Shown in pieces: positions 31,996-42,161 of a DNA stretch of 64,000 bases; within the stretch, counting starts at the first letter, position 1, and each line of letters begins with the position of its first letter. A program made the position numbers and the translations under genes. Under the pieces are notes generated by a model, which did not search any database, was not told where the DNA came from, and saw only the letters and a list, made by a program, of their open reading frames with translations. The stretch is from Pseudoduganella rivuli (GTDB taxonomy: Bacteria > Pseudomonadota > Gammaproteobacteria > Burkholderiales > Burkholderiaceae_D): NCBI RefSeq assembly GCF_009674485.1, contig NZ_WKJJ01000005.1, forward strand, positions 62,001-126,000, written 5' to 3'.

Positions 31996-33261
31996 ATGAC
32001 CACGCCTGCAGACTTTTCTCCTGCCATCGCGAACCAGTTTTACCTGGCGCGACAACCCATCCTCAATCGCAGCCAGCGCCTGGTTGCCTATGAATTGCTG
32101 TTCCGCCACGCCGATGCGGAATCGGCCCACGTTACGGATGACGCCACTGCCACGGCGTCCGTGATTGCCCATGCCAGCGAACTGGGCATGGAGCAGGTCG
32201 TGGGCGACCAGATGGCGTTCGTCAATGTCGACGAAGTGGGGCTGATGAGTGACTTCATCCATTTCCTGCCCACGGACAAGGTCATCCTGGAAATCCTGGA
32301 AACCGTGCATGCCACGCCGGACGTTCTGGCGCGCGTGCAGGAATTGAAAGAGCAGGGCTTCCGCTTCGCGCTGGACGATGTGATCCACCACAGCGAAGAT
32401 GTGCAGAAATTCCAGCCGATGGCGGACGTGATCAAGGTCGATATTCACGACATGTCCCGCGCCGACCTCGATGCGCTGGCGCTGAGCCTGAAAAGTTCGC
32501 CGCAAAAACTGTTGGCGGAAAAGGTGGAAACCATCGAGGAATACCAGCACTGCATGGACCTCGGCTTTGAATACTTCCAGGGCTATTACTTTGCCCGCCC
32601 CGTCATCCTCAGCGGCAAGAAGATCGAGCCATCGCAACTGGCAATCCTGCACTTGCTGAATTTGCTCAATACCGATGCCGACCAGCAGGAAATCGAACGC
32701 AGCGTCAAACACGATGCCCTGATCACATTGAATTTGCTGCGCCTGGTCAATACACCGGCGGTCGGGGCGCGCTTTCGCATCAATTCCGTCAGCCATGCGC
32801 TGATTGTCCTGGGGCGGCGGCAATTGCAGCGGTGGCTGCAGATACTGCTCTATGTAAAGACGGGGCCTAGGCAGGAATTCGATTCGCCGCTTCTGCTGAT
32901 GGCCACCACCCGCGGCAAAATGATGGAACTCATGATGGAACGCCTGCATCCCGGCCAGCGGACAGGCGCGGACATCGGCTTCACGGTCGGCATCATGTCG
33001 CTGATGAACACGCTGTTTTCCGTGCCGATGGAAGAGATCCTGGACAGCGTCAACGTGATCGACGACGTGCGCGCCGCGCTGCTGTACCGGCGCGGCGAAT
33101 ATGGCGACATGCTGTCACTGATCGAGCACGTGGAGCGGGCCGGCGACAGCGGAGAGATGGCCGACCTGCTGGCGAACCTGGAAATGGAGCCTGCCGATTT
33201 GTTCGAGGTACAGGTCGCGGCATATGACTGGGTCAATGAGTACCGGACGGGTTTGCACTGA
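31996..33261 (+). CDS. EAL-HDOD signalling protein, EAL degenerate
   Basis: A 421-residue protein of the YuxH type: an N-terminal EAL-like domain (about 12-210) and a C-terminal HDOD domain (about 215-400). The EAL motif reads YELLF (32-36), and the metal loop reads LDDVIHH in place of DDFGTG, so phosphodiesterase activity is doubtful although EKVET is kept. HDOD proteins act in signalling without known catalysis. The ATG at 31996 is preferred over an in-frame start at 31924, which would lie inside the hairpin region. Two GGDEF proteins elsewhere in the window suggest active c-di-GMP signalling. Confidence 0.88.
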   Translation: MTTPADFSPAIANQFYLARQPILNRSQRLVAYELLFRHADAESAHVTDDATATASVIAHASELGMEQVVGDQMAFVNVDEVGLMSDFIHFLPTDKVILEILETVHATPDVLARVQELKEQGFRFALDDVIHHSEDVQKFQPMADVIKVDIHDMSRADLDALALSLKSSPQKLLAEKVETIEEYQHCMDLGFEYFQGYYFARPVILSGKKIEPSQLAILHLLNLLNTDADQQEIERSVKHDALITLNLLRLVNTPAVGARFRINSVSHALIVLGRRQLQRWLQILLYVKTGPRQEFDSPLLLMATTRGKMMELMMERLHPGQRTGADIGFTVGIMSLMNTLFSVPMEEILDSVNVIDDVRAALLYRRGEYGDMLSLIEHVERAGDSGEMADLLANLEMEPADLFEVQVAAYDWVNEYRTGLH

Positions 33262-33336
33262 CGCATGAATGCCACATGTGTTGCAGGCGTTGTAAATCTG
33301 ATAGCATGATGCCCCGTTGAAATTATTGTATGCATC

Positions 33337-33792
33337 ATGCCCTCATTCGTTCGTATTTTTGCGGCTGCCGTTTGCCTGGCGCCTGTTTTGGCACTGGCGG
33401 CTGCGCCCGCCACGCTGTATTCCGCCAAAGAAGAATTGCGCGCCTGCATGGATGATGGGGAAGCGCTCAAACCTTTGCTGGCGGCCCGTGATGCGTGGAT
33501 ACGCGGTCATGAGGCGGAGTTGAAGGGCTTCCACGATGAGATGCAGGCATTGGTGGCCCGGCAGCCCGAGGTCGACCGTGGCGATGAACAGGCGGTCGCC
33601 GCATTCAATGCGGAGATGGCGACGCTCAACGCACGCGTCGCGGAAATCAACACCAGGGGCGAGCAATTCAACAAGGATTCAGTTGAATTGAATGCGCGCT
33701 TGTTCGCGGTCAACAAGCGCTGCGCAGGCAAGCTGTATCGGATCAAGGACCGCGACGCGCTGCTGAAGGAGCGGGCGCAGCGCAAGCCGTAA
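33337..33792 (+). CDS. secreted coiled-coil protein of unknown function
   Basis: A 151-residue protein with a clear signal peptide (MPSFVRIFAAAVCLAPVLAL, cleavage probably near residue 22). The mature part is a charged, probably coiled-coil helix pair (AWIRGHEAELKGFHDEM, AEINTRGEQFNKDSVELNAR) with two cysteines (in LRACMDD and NKRCAGK) that could form a disulfide in the periplasm. No domain recognised. It stands alone, 75 bases after the EAL-HDOD gene, and converges with the methylase gene. Confidence 0.7.
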   Translation: MPSFVRIFAAAVCLAPVLALAAAPATLYSAKEELRACMDDGEALKPLLAARDAWIRGHEAELKGFHDEMQALVARQPEVDRGDEQAVAAFNAEMATLNARVAEINTRGEQFNKDSVELNARLFAVNKRCAGKLYRIKDRDALLKERAQRKP

Positions 33793-33835
33793 GCGCCGCA
33801 TTACCGCCCCGGGGCTTGGCGGCGCCGTCCCTGCC

Positions 33836-34573
33836 TTATTGACCGAGTATCAGGAATACCGTCGGTTTTTTATGGAAATCCGGCGTCTTGCCGGCGCCAA
33901 GTTGGCTCTTCCATTGCGCCACCGTCATGGTGTGGATGGCTTCGCCCGGCAAGCTGATGTCGGTGGCCACGCAGACCAGTGTGGTGCCGTGGCAGCTGGC
34001 CGTGATGGCTTCCAGCATGGCGCCGTTGCGGTACGGCGTTTCAATAAACAGTTGCGTCTGTTTTTCGTGGCGCGAGCGGATTTCCAGTTCCTTTAAACGC
34101 TTGGTGCGCAGCGCCGCATCGGTGGGCAGGTAACCGTTGAAGGCGAAGCTCTGGCCGTTCAGGCCGCTGGCCATGACCGCCAGCAGCAGCGACGAGGGCC
34201 CCACCAGCGGGCGCACGGGAATATTGTGCTGGTGTGCGAGGCGCACCAGGTCCGCGCCCGGGTCCGCCACGGCCGGCACGCCGGCTTCCGACAGCAGCCC
34301 CGCATCTTCACCGGCCAGCAATGGTTCCAATAACCCTTTCAGCGCGGCGGGCGGCGTATTGACGTTCAGCTCGCTGATGCGGATTTCCTGCATGGGCCTG
34401 GCCAGCGGGTAATTCGCGCCGACCAGCTTCAGGAACGCGCGCGCGGTCTTGGCGTTTTCCGCCACGAAGTTGACGAGGCCGGCCGTGGTGGCCTGCACGT
34501 GTTCGGGGATGACGTGCGACAGCGATTCAGTGTCGCCCAGGGTATTCGGAATCAGGAACAGGGTGCCGGTCAT
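33836..34573 (-). CDS. RsmI-like SAM-dependent methyltransferase
   Basis: A protein of about 245 residues of the tetrapyrrole methylase fold, close to RsmI (16S rRNA C1402 ribose methylase): LFLIPNTLGD at the start, GLLSEAGVPAVADPG and RPLVGPSSLLLAVMASG in the middle, FIETPYRN later. It is shorter than true RsmI (about 285), so it is more likely the small paralogue common in beta- and gammaproteobacteria; the substrate is unproven. The ATG at 34571-34573 lies four bases after the maf stop; a TTG at 34588 would overlap maf by 11 bases. Confidence 0.8.
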   Translation of the reverse strand: MTGTLFLIPNTLGDTESLSHVIPEHVQATTAGLVNFVAENAKTARAFLKLVGANYPLARPMQEIRISELNVNTPPAALKGLLEPLLAGEDAGLLSEAGVPAVADPGADLVRLAHQHNIPVRPLVGPSSLLLAVMASGLNGQSFAFNGYLPTDAALRTKRLKELEIRSRHEKQTQLFIETPYRNGAMLEAITASCHGTTLVCVATDISLPGEAIHTMTVAQWKSQLGAGKTPDFHKKPTVFLILGQ

Positions 34574-34577
34574 GGGG

Positions 34578-35213
34578 TCAGTGTGCAAGGTTGAAGAAGG
34601 ATACGCCGGCGGCGCGCAGCATGCCGGTCAGCGCGATCAGCGGCAAGCCGGTCAGCGCGGTCGGGTCGTCGGTGGCAATGCGTTCGAGGATGGCGATGCC
34701 CAATCCTTCGTTTTTTGCGCTGCCCGCGCAGTCATATGGTTGTTCGATGCGCAGGTAGGCATCGAGTTCCGCGTCGGGCAAATCGCGGAACGTGACGGTG
34801 GTCCGGATGTCTTCCACCTGCGCGGAATTGTTGCGTCCATCCCACAGGCACAGCGCCGTATGAAAAATCACGTCGCGGCCCCGCATTTTCTGCAATTGCG
34901 TCAGCGCGGCCGCATGGGTGCCGGGTTTGCCGATCTGTTCATCGTCCAGCGTGGCGACCTGGTCGGAGCCGATCACCAGCGCACCCGGATGACGCGTCGC
35001 CACGGCCGCGGCCTTGTCGCGGGCCAGCCGCAGCGCGGTGGCGCTGGGCGTCTCGCCCGGCAGGGGGCTTTCATCGATGTCGGGCACGTCCACGGTGAAG
35101 GGCAGTTGCAAGCGGCTCAACAGTTCGCGGCGGTAGACGGAACTGGACGCCAGCACGAGTCCCGGAAAAAGTCGGGGGGAATTGTCGGGAGGGGAATTTT
35201 GAATAATCGGCAT
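34578..35213 (-). CDS. YceF-type Maf nucleotide pyrophosphatase
   Basis: A 211-residue Maf protein, a house-cleaning enzyme that hydrolyses modified nucleoside triphosphates. LASSSVYRRELL (21-32), GSDQV (82-86), YDCAGSAKNEGLG and TALTGLPLIAL match the YceF branch, which prefers m7GTP, rather than the YhdE (dTTP/UTP) branch. The ATG at 35211-35213 gives the usual length; the frame is open to 35285. It is divergent from yceD, as in many related genomes, and coupled to the methylase gene downstream. Confidence 0.9.
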   Translation of the reverse strand: MPIIQNSPPDNSPRLFPGLVLASSSVYRRELLSRLQLPFTVDVPDIDESPLPGETPSATALRLARDKAAAVATRHPGALVIGSDQVATLDDEQIGKPGTHAAALTQLQKMRGRDVIFHTALCLWDGRNNSAQVEDIRTTVTFRDLPDAELDAYLRIEQPYDCAGSAKNEGLGIAILERIATDDPTALTGLPLIALTGMLRAAGVSFFNLAH

Positions 35214-35351
35214 TGGTTTACTGGCCCCACGCAATGTTTTGTTATATGCTCTGTGCGCTGTGATTCGGCACAAACGCGGCGGCAAATAAAAATGTGCCGG
35301 TAAACGGGCACATCGCTGAAAATCCTGCTATTATCGCAGGTTTTCCGGGGA

Positions 35352-35855
35352 ATGCTGCTAATGACTGCCTTTGTGATCGACGCGTTTGAATTTTGTCGGA
35401 CCAATGGAAACCGCGACGGCGTGACGCCGGTCGCCGAGATGCCCCGGTTGGCCAAGGAAACCGCGGACGCCACCGGCGAGATCGCCTGGAAAGCCGAAGG
35501 CGGCACCAGCAAGCATGGCTTCCCGCAGTTGCGTCTGTCGACCAGTGGTACGGTGCAACTGGTGTGCCAGCGCTGCATGCAGCCGTTTGCTCATGAATTA
35601 CATTCGTCGACCCTGCTGATGCTGGGCAAGGACGATGCAAATGCGGATGAAATCGAAGAGATTATCGACGATGAGTCGGTCGACGTGATCGTCGGCGCCC
35701 GCGATATGGATTTGATGTACCTGGTGGAAGATGAGGCCTTGCTGGCATTGCCGCACACGCCCCGCCACGAAGTATGTCCCGATACGTCGCTGCTCGACTC
35801 GTTGAAGTCCGATGCGCAGTCGCCGTTTGCAGGTTTGAAGAACCTGAAAAAATAA
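35352..35855 (+). CDS. yceD: YceD family protein (DUF177)
   Basis: A 167-residue protein of the YceD/DUF177 family, linked in bacteria and plastids to accumulation of 23S rRNA and almost always next to rpmF, as here. VCQRCMQPF (71-79) and a third cysteine in HEVCPDTS form the conserved Cys set; an acidic stretch follows (DANADEIEEIIDDES). The frame begins with two possible ATGs (35352 and 35361). The second has the better distance from GGGGA upstream, so the protein may be three residues shorter. Confidence 0.9.
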   Translation: MLLMTAFVIDAFEFCRTNGNRDGVTPVAEMPRLAKETADATGEIAWKAEGGTSKHGFPQLRLSTSGTVQLVCQRCMQPFAHELHSSTLLMLGKDDANADEIEEIIDDESVDVIVGARDMDLMYLVEDEALLALPHTPRHEVCPDTSLLDSLKSDAQSPFAGLKNLKK

Positions 35856-36056
35856 TTGAATTGAAGTTGTAAAAGACGTGTCAGACGCGTGCAAGTATCG
35901 AGTATTGGCATCGTTGTAGTAAGTAGTAAAAGTAGGCGTTGGCAAGTGGCTAAGTTACTAATTGTTTTACTAACCATTTGCCGCATGGATACTCGATTCG
36001 CATGTATTTGCTGGTCGAATGTGTTAGAATCTTAGAACTTTGTATTAGGAGTCATC

Positions 36057-36239
36057 ATGGCAGTTCAACAGAACAAGAAGTCCCCATCCAAGCGCGGCAT
36101 GCACCGTTCGCACGATTTCCTGGTTGCACCAAACCTGGCAGTCGAGCCAACCACCGGTGAAACGCACCTGCGTCACCACATCAGCCCTAACGGTTTCTAC
36201 CGTGGCCGTAAAGTGCTGAAGACCAAAAACGACGAGTAA
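36057..36239 (+). CDS. rpmF: 50S ribosomal protein L32
   Basis: A 60-residue L32: [20 protein letters not shown] is the typical start, and the protein is basic throughout. It lacks the paired cysteines of zinc-binding L32 forms, as in E. coli. TTAGGAG precedes the ATG. A 200-base AT-rich gap separates it from yceD, so it probably also has its own promoter. A hairpin with a T-run follows before plsX. Confidence 0.97.
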   Translation: MAVQQNKKSPSKRGMHRSHDFLVAPNLAVEPTTGETHLRHHISPNGFYRGRKVLKTKNDE

Positions 36240-36263
36240 TCGGCGTTTTTACCCAGAATAAAG

Positions 36264-36304
36264 GCGGTGCGACGTGAGCTTGACTGACGTTACGCCGCTT
36301 TTTT
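36264..36304 (+). terminator. terminator or attenuator between rpmF and plsX
   Basis: GCGGTGCGACGT (36264-36275) pairs, with mismatches and wobbles, with ACGTTACGCCGC (36287-36298), followed by six Ts. It starts 24 bases after the rpmF stop. Since plsX and the fab genes follow on the same strand, it probably separates ribosomal from lipid gene expression, fully or partly. Confidence 0.65.
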
Positions 36305-36387
36305 CTTTTCTTTCGGCTGGTTTCCAGCCCGTCATCTGTATCCAGCAGGACTGAACGCAACCCGTTCCGGCCCCGCATCTGTCCCAC

Positions 36388-37440
36388 ATGACAATAAAAA
36401 TATCCATCGACTGCATGGGCGGCGATCATGGCCCGTCGGTCACGATTCCGGCTGCCATTTCCTTTTCCAGGCAAATGCCTGATGTCGAGTTGATCCTCGT
36501 AGGCCTGGAAGACGTTATCCGCGCGGAATTGAAAAAACACGGCGCCGAGTCGCAGTCGCGCATCACGATCCAGCACGCTTCCGAGCAAGTCACCATGGAC
36601 GACCCGCTGGAAGTCGCCCTGCGCCGCAAGAAAGATTCGTCGATGCGCGTCGCCATCGAGCAAGTCAAAGACGGCAAGGCGCAAGCGGCTGTTTCGGCCG
36701 GCAATACCGGCGCGCTGATGGCCGTGTCGCGCTATGTGCTGAAAACCATGGCGGGTGTCGACCGTCCCGCCATTTGCAGTATCTTGCCCAACGAAAAGGG
36801 CGGCCCCACCTACATGCTCGACCTGGGCGCGAATGTCGATTGCGAACCGCACCATTTGCACCAGTTCGCCATCATGGGGTACGTGCTGGTGCACGCAATG
36901 GAGGGGATTGAAAAACCCACCATCGGCTTGCTCAATGTCGGCACCGAAGATATCAAGGGCAATGAACTGGTCAAAGCCACCGCCAAGCTGCTGCAGGCCG
37001 ACCATGAGCGCGGCGCGCTGAATTACCACGGCAACGTGGAAGGCACCGATATCTTCCGGGGAACCGTCGATGTCGTGGTGTGCGACGGCTTTGTCGGCAA
37101 CGTGACGCTGAAAGCGATGGAGGGGCTGGGCCACTTCATGAAAACCGTGATCACCACGGAATTCAAGCGCAACTTCCTGACCATGCTGGGCGCCGTGATT
37201 GCCGGCGGCGCGCTGAAGGCCATGAAAAACAAGTTTAACCCGTCCCGTTATAACGGCGCTGGTCTGCTGGGCTTGCGCGGCCTGGTATTCAAGAGCCATG
37301 GCGGGGCCGATGCGTACGCGTTCGAATGGGCGCTGCGCCGGGCGTATGAGGCAGCAAAAAATGACGTGCAGGCCCAGTTGGCGACCATGATCGCCGAGCT
37401 GATGCCGCGCGGTGCGGAACCAACGCAAGAGCAGGCGTAA
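36388..37440 (+). CDS. plsX: phosphate acyltransferase PlsX
   Basis: A 350-residue peripheral membrane enzyme that makes acyl-phosphate from acyl-ACP, feeding PlsY at the start of phospholipid synthesis. Signatures: [18 protein letters not shown] near the N-terminus, [33 protein letters not shown] and [14 protein letters not shown]. The length is typical. It opens the fatty acid synthesis cluster. A 148-base gap with a T-run hairpin lies before it. Confidence 0.97.
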   Translation: MTIKISIDCMGGDHGPSVTIPAAISFSRQMPDVELILVGLEDVIRAELKKHGAESQSRITIQHASEQVTMDDPLEVALRRKKDSSMRVAIEQVKDGKAQAAVSAGNTGALMAVSRYVLKTMAGVDRPAICSILPNEKGGPTYMLDLGANVDCEPHHLHQFAIMGYVLVHAMEGIEKPTIGLLNVGTEDIKGNELVKATAKLLQADHERGALNYHGNVEGTDIFRGTVDVVVCDGFVGNVTLKAMEGLGHFMKTVITTEFKRNFLTMLGAVIAGGALKAMKNKFNPSRYNGAGLLGLRGLVFKSHGGADAYAFEWALRRAYEAAKNDVQAQLATMIAELMPRGAEPTQEQA

Positions 37441-37578
37441 CGCAGGGAAGTGCCGTTCCAGGGAGCGGCCGGTGTGACAACCGGCCGGGAACGCCTTGCA
37501 ATACGCCGGCCCGAATATCTGGATAACCTGGGTGCCGGGCCTTCAGGCCGGTATCCACATATCATTGGATGAAACGGC

Positions 37579-38565
37579 ATGACTTTGTACAGCAAAATTA
37601 TAGGCACCGGCAGCTATCTGCCTGAAAAACGCGTGACCAACCAGGACCTGGCCGAGCAACTGGCGGCCAAGGGCATCGAGACCTCGGACGACTGGATCGT
37701 CAGCCGCAGCGGCATTTCGGCGCGCCACTATGCCGAACCCGAGCAGAATTCATCCGACCTGGCCGCCCATGCGGCCCGCAATGCGCTGGAAATGGCCGGC
37801 CTGAAAGCCGACGAGATCGACCTGATCATCGTCGCCAGTTCCACGCCCGACTTCTTCGGCAGCTTCCCCAGCACCGCCTGCATCGTGCAGCGCAAGCTGG
37901 GCATGACCAATCACAGCGCGGCAGTCGACGTGCAAGCCGTGTGCAGCGGCTTCGTCTATGCCGTGTCGACGGCCGATGCGTTCATCCGCGCCGGCGTGCA
38001 CAAGAATGTGCTGGTGATCGGCGCCGAAGTATTTTCCCGCATCCTGAATTTCGAAGACCGCACCACCTGCGTGCTATTCGGTGATGGCGCGGGCGCGATC
38101 GTCCTCAGCGCATCGGAAGAGCCGGGCATCCTGGCCACCAAGCTGCATGCGGACGGCCGCCATGCGGACATCCTCAGCATCCCGGGCAACCTGGCCGGTG
38201 GCGCCGTGGCCGGCAGTTCGTACCTGTACATGGATGGTCAGGCGGTCTTCAAGCTGGCCGTGACCGTGCTGGAGCAGGTCGCCAACGAAGCGCTCGATCA
38301 CGCCGGCATGACGGCGGAGCAGCTGGACTGGCTGATCCCGCACCAGGCCAACATCCGCATCATGAAGGGCACGGCGAAAAAGCTGCGCATGCCGGAAGAA
38401 AAAATGGTCGTCACGGTGGATCAGCACGGCAATACGTCGGCCGCGTCGATCCCGCTGGCGCTCGATATCGCCGTGCGCGATGGCCGCATCAAGAAGGGCC
38501 ATAACGTGCTGATGGAAGGTGTTGGCGGCGGCTTCACGTGGGGCGCGGTCCTGGCAAAGATGTGA
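37579..38565 (+). CDS. fabH: 3-oxoacyl-ACP synthase III
   Basis: A 328-residue ketoacyl synthase III that condenses acetyl-CoA with malonyl-ACP to start each fatty acid chain. The catalytic triad is visible: Cys122 (AVCSGF), His255 (IPHQAN) and Asn285 (QHGNTSAAS). The glycine-rich end [12 protein letters not shown] is conserved. It follows plsX after 138 bases in the usual cluster order. Confidence 0.97.
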   Translation: MTLYSKIIGTGSYLPEKRVTNQDLAEQLAAKGIETSDDWIVSRSGISARHYAEPEQNSSDLAAHAARNALEMAGLKADEIDLIIVASSTPDFFGSFPSTACIVQRKLGMTNHSAAVDVQAVCSGFVYAVSTADAFIRAGVHKNVLVIGAEVFSRILNFEDRTTCVLFGDGAGAIVLSASEEPGILATKLHADGRHADILSIPGNLAGGAVAGSSYLYMDGQAVFKLAVTVLEQVANEALDHAGMTAEQLDWLIPHQANIRIMKGTAKKLRMPEEKMVVTVDQHGNTSAASIPLALDIAVRDGRIKKGHNVLMEGVGGGFTWGAVLAKM

Positions 38566-38692
38566 TTTCCGCCACCGGCGCGGTAAAATACCGATCTCTT
38601 TAGAATTAGAGTTCTAAAGGTTGGGATGGCTAAGGCAGTTGCCCTACCATGGCACGCCGTAGTCCTGACAATCAGACAAGAACGAGACAGAT

Positions 38693-39625
38693 ATGAGTAA
38701 ATTTGCATTTGTATTCCCAGGCCAGGGTTCGCAAGCCATCGGCATGATGGATGGCTTTGCCGGTAATCCGGTGGTGGCGCAGACCATCGCCGAAGCGTCC
38801 GATGCACTGGGTTTCGACATCGGCAAGCTGATGGCCGAAGGCCCGAAGGAAGAACTGGACCTGACCACCAACACGCAACCGGTCATGTTGACCGCCGCCG
38901 TGGCGGCGTACCGCGCGTGGATCGCCGCCGGCGGCCCCGTACCGACCGTGGTGGCCGGCCACAGCCTGGGTGAATATTCCGCGCTGGTGGCAGCCGGCGT
39001 GATCGCCTTCAAGGATGCGGTGCCGCTGGTGCGTTTCCGCGCCCAGGCGATGCAGGAAGCCGTGCCGGTGGGGCAGGGCACGATGGCCGCCATCCTTGGC
39101 CTGTCCGATGACGACGTGCGCGCCGCGTGCGCGGAAGCGGCAGGCGGTGAAGTGGTCGAGCCCGTCAACTTCAATGCGCCGGCACAAGTCGTGATCGCCG
39201 GCCACGTTGCCGCGGTGGAGCGCGCCTGCGAACTGGCCAAGGCCAAGGGCGCCAAGCGCGCGCTGAAACTGCCGGTGTCCGCGCCGTTCCACTCGTCGCT
39301 GCTGAAGCCGGCGTCGGACCGCCTGCGCGACTACATGGCCGGCATCACGTTCAACGCGCCGCAAATCCCGCTGATTAACAACGTCGACGTCGCCATCGTC
39401 AACGACCCGGCCGCCATCAAGGATGCGCTGGTGCGCCAGGCGGCCAGCCCGGTACGCTGGGTGGAATCGATGCAGAAGGTCGCGGCCGACGGCATCACGC
39501 AAGTGATCGAATGCGGTCCGGGCAAGGTCCTGATGGGCCTGGCCAAGCGCATCGACGGCAACCTGGTGGGCAGTGCGATCTACGATCAGGCGACGCTGGA
39601 CAGCATCATCGCGGCATATAAATAA
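38693..39625 (+). CDS. fabD: malonyl-CoA:ACP transacylase
   Basis: A 310-residue enzyme that loads malonate onto ACP. FVFPGQGSQ (7-15) forms the oxyanion region, GHSLGEYSA (89-97) holds the nucleophile Ser91, and His200 (APFH) completes the dyad. The length matches E. coli FabD. An AT-rich 127-base gap before it may hold an internal promoter. Confidence 0.97.
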   Translation: MSKFAFVFPGQGSQAIGMMDGFAGNPVVAQTIAEASDALGFDIGKLMAEGPKEELDLTTNTQPVMLTAAVAAYRAWIAAGGPVPTVVAGHSLGEYSALVAAGVIAFKDAVPLVRFRAQAMQEAVPVGQGTMAAILGLSDDDVRAACAEAAGGEVVEPVNFNAPAQVVIAGHVAAVERACELAKAKGAKRALKLPVSAPFHSSLLKPASDRLRDYMAGITFNAPQIPLINNVDVAIVNDPAAIKDALVRQAASPVRWVESMQKVAADGITQVIECGPGKVLMGLAKRIDGNLVGSAIYDQATLDSIIAAYK

Positions 39626-39634
39626 AGGAATTAC

Positions 39635-40381
39635 ATGACTCTGTCGAATCAAGTCGCCCTGGTAACGGGCGCATCGCGCGGCATCGGCAAGGCCATCGCG
39701 CAGGAACTGGCCCGCCAAGGCGCCCGCGTGATCGGCACCGCCACCACGGAAGCGGGCGCGGAAGCGATTTCCGCCTACCTGGCCGAGATCGGCGCCGAGG
39801 CCGGCAAAGGCATGGTGCTGAACGTGACCGATGCGCCGGCCTGCGCCGCCATCATCGACGACATCACCAAGGCCTATGGCGCCGTCGGCATCTTGGTCAA
39901 CAATGCGGGCATCACGCAAGACCAGCTGGCCATGCGCATGAAAGATGAAGAGTGGGATAACGTCATCGCGACCAACCTGACGTCGGTGGGCCGCCTGGCC
40001 CGCGCCGTGTTGCGCGGCATGATGAAGGCCAAGACCGGCCGCATCATCAACGTCACGTCCGTGGTGGCGTCGGCCGGCAATCCAGGCCAGATCAACTACG
40101 CGGCCGCCAAGGCCGGCGTGGAAGGCATGACGCGCGCGCTGGCCCGTGAAATCGGCAGCCGCAACATCACTGTCAACAGCGTGGCGCCCGGCTTTATCGA
40201 TACCGATATGACCAAGGCGCTGGGCGACGACCAGCACACGGCGCTGCTGACGCAGATTCCGCTGGGCCGCTTGGGCAAGCCGGAAGACATCGCCGCGGCG
40301 GTGGCATTCCTGGCCTCGCCACAGGCCGCTTACATCACGGGCACGACCTTGCACGTGAACGGCGGCATGTACATGAATTGA
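39635..40381 (+). CDS. fabG: 3-oxoacyl-ACP reductase
   Basis: A 248-residue short-chain dehydrogenase using NADPH for the first reduction of the elongation cycle. TGASRGIGKA (11-20) binds the cofactor, NNAG is at 89-92, and the catalytic residues are Ser142, Tyr155 and Lys159, with the regular SxxxxxxxxxxxxY spacing. The start lies nine bases after the fabD stop, so they are co-transcribed. Confidence 0.97.
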   Translation: MTLSNQVALVTGASRGIGKAIAQELARQGARVIGTATTEAGAEAISAYLAEIGAEAGKGMVLNVTDAPACAAIIDDITKAYGAVGILVNNAGITQDQLAMRMKDEEWDNVIATNLTSVGRLARAVLRGMMKAKTGRIINVTSVVASAGNPGQINYAAAKAGVEGMTRALAREIGSRNITVNSVAPGFIDTDMTKALGDDQHTALLTQIPLGRLGKPEDIAAAVAFLASPQAAYITGTTLHVNGGMYMN

Positions 40382-40524
40382 TGGAGATGCACGGAGTTAT
40401 TCGTGCATTGTCGTCATTTAGTAATGATTTCAGTCTAAATAGCACCACATGCTGAAATTAGTTTTTCAGCGCGCAAACCTGATAAAATGCGCGCTTTCCG
40501 TAACAAACAAAATGGAGCCATAAC

Positions 40525-40767
40525 ATGTCGGATATCGAACAACGCGTAAAAAAGATCGTCGCTGAGCAACTGGGCGTCGCCGAAGCAGACATCAAAAACG
40601 AATCGTCCTTCGTTGACGACCTGGGTGCTGACTCGCTGGACACCGTTGAACTGGTGATGGCACTGGAAGACGAGTTCGAAATGGAAATCCCTGACGAACA
40701 AGCAGAAAAGATCACCACCGTGCAGCAAGCTATCGACTACGCTACCGCGCACGTTAAGGCCGCCTAA
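40525..40767 (+). CDS. acpP: acyl carrier protein
   Basis: An 80-residue acidic ACP. Ser37 in GADSLDTVE receives the phosphopantetheine arm from AcpS, which is encoded further along this window. ATGGAGCC precedes the ATG. The 143-base gap after fabG is AT-rich and holds GATAAAAT, a candidate -10 box, in line with the separate strong acpP promoter known in other proteobacteria. Confidence 0.98.
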   Translation: MSDIEQRVKKIVAEQLGVAEADIKNESSFVDDLGADSLDTVELVMALEDEFEMEIPDEQAEKITTVQQAIDYATAHVKAA

Positions 40768-40795
40768 GCGTCCCGATCCACTCCAGGAGAATCGC

Positions 40796-42040
40796 TTGAG
40801 TTCTAAAAACCGTCGTGTAGTGGTCACCGGCCTCGGCTGTGTGTCTCCCGTCGGCAATACGATTGCCGAAGCGTGGAGCGCTGTCGTTGAGGGTAAGTCG
40901 GGGATCGCCAACATCACCAAGTTTGATGCGCAGCCTTTTTCGACTCACTTTGCAGGTGAAGTAAAGGGCTTCAATATCGAGGATTACATCCCCGGTAAGG
41001 AGGCGCGCCATATGGATACCTTTATCCACTTTGGCATGGCGGCCGGCATTCAGGCGGTCCAGGATTCAGGCCTGGTCGTCACCGAGGAAAACGCTGACCG
41101 CATTGGCGTGATCATTGGTTCCGGTATCGGCGGCCTGCCGATGATCGAAGAGCAAAAAGCGGATTACGACAAGCGCGGCCCGCGCCGCATTTCGCCGTTC
41201 TTCGTTCCTGCTTCGATCATCAACATGATCTCGGGCAATCTGTCCATCAAGTACGGCATGCGTGGTCCCAACCTGTCCATCGTGACAGCGTGCACCACCG
41301 GCCTGCACAGCATTGGCGCGGCAGCGCGGCTCATCGAGTACGGCGATGCCGACGTGATGGTCGCCGGCGGTGCGGAATCGACCGTGTCGCCGCTGGGCAT
41401 GGGCGGTTTCGCTTCGGCCCGCGCCCTGTCGTCCCGCAATGACGACCCGGCAACCGCGTCCCGTCCATGGGACAAGGACCGCGACGGCTTCGTGCTGGGC
41501 GAAGGCGCCGGCGTGATGGTGCTGGAAGAGTACGAGCATGCCAAAGCCCGTGGCGCCAAGATTTATGCGGAAGTCCATGGCTTCGGCATGACCGCGGACG
41601 CCTACCATATGACGTCGCCGCTGGAAGACGGCAGCGGCGGCAGCAAGGCTGTGATTGCAGCGCTGAAAAACTCCGGACTCAATCCGGACCAGGTGCAATA
41701 TGTGAACGCCCACGGCACGTCGACCCCATTGGGCGACCAGGCCGAAGTCGTTGGCATCAAGCGCACCTTCGGCGACCACGCCAAGCAACTTGTAGTCAGC
41801 TCGACCAAGTCGATGACCGGCCACCTGCTGGGCGGCGCCGGCGGCCTGGAAGCCGTGTTTACGGTCCTGGCGATTCACAATCAAGTGATCCCGCCGACCA
41901 TCAACATCTTCAACCAGGACCCTGCCTGCGATCTGGACTTCTGCGCCAATGTGGCGCGGGACGCGAAGATCCAGTACGCCGTGAAAAACTCGTTCGGCTT
42001 CGGCGGAACGAACGGCAGCCTGGTATTCGGCAAGATCTGA
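40796..42040 (+). CDS. fabF: 3-oxoacyl-ACP synthase II
   Basis: A 414-residue elongating ketoacyl synthase. Catalytic residues: Cys166 (TACTTGL), His306 (NAHGTSTP) and His343 (MTGHLLGG). A TTG at 40796-40798 is the start: AGGAGA sits five bases before it and it gives the canonical N-terminus [13 protein letters not shown], with no ATG available nearby. It follows acpP by 28 bases. A perfect hairpin ends the cluster after it. Confidence 0.97.
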   Translation: MSSKNRRVVVTGLGCVSPVGNTIAEAWSAVVEGKSGIANITKFDAQPFSTHFAGEVKGFNIEDYIPGKEARHMDTFIHFGMAAGIQAVQDSGLVVTEENADRIGVIIGSGIGGLPMIEEQKADYDKRGPRRISPFFVPASIINMISGNLSIKYGMRGPNLSIVTACTTGLHSIGAAARLIEYGDADVMVAGGAESTVSPLGMGGFASARALSSRNDDPATASRPWDKDRDGFVLGEGAGVMVLEEYEHAKARGAKIYAEVHGFGMTADAYHMTSPLEDGSGGSKAVIAALKNSGLNPDQVQYVNAHGTSTPLGDQAEVVGIKRTFGDHAKQLVVSSTKSMTGHLLGGAGGLEAVFTVLAIHNQVIPPTINIFNQDPACDLDFCANVARDAKIQYAVKNSFGFGGTNGSLVFGKI

Positions 42041-42090
42041 GTTTGAACTAATCTGCGCCGCTCCGGTCTGATCGACGGGGCGGACGCAAA

Positions 42091-42123
42091 ATGGCGCCGG
42101 CTTGTCCGGCGCCATTGTCGTTT
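42091..42123 (+). terminator. terminator after fabF
   Basis: ATGGCGCCGG (42091-42100) pairs perfectly with CCGGCGCCAT (42106-42115) around a 5-base loop, followed by TGTCGTTT. It lies 50 bases after the fabF stop and overlaps the longest possible frame of the next gene, supporting a later start for that gene. Confidence 0.7.
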
Positions 42124-42161
42124 ACGTCCCCACCTTTCCACTCACGTCATCGGGCATCGCC

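Noticed and set aside
34573..34588. TTG start for the RsmI-like gene at 34588
   Set aside because: No ribosome binding site; the ATG at 34573 gives the conserved LFLIPNTLGD start and tight coupling to the Maf gene.
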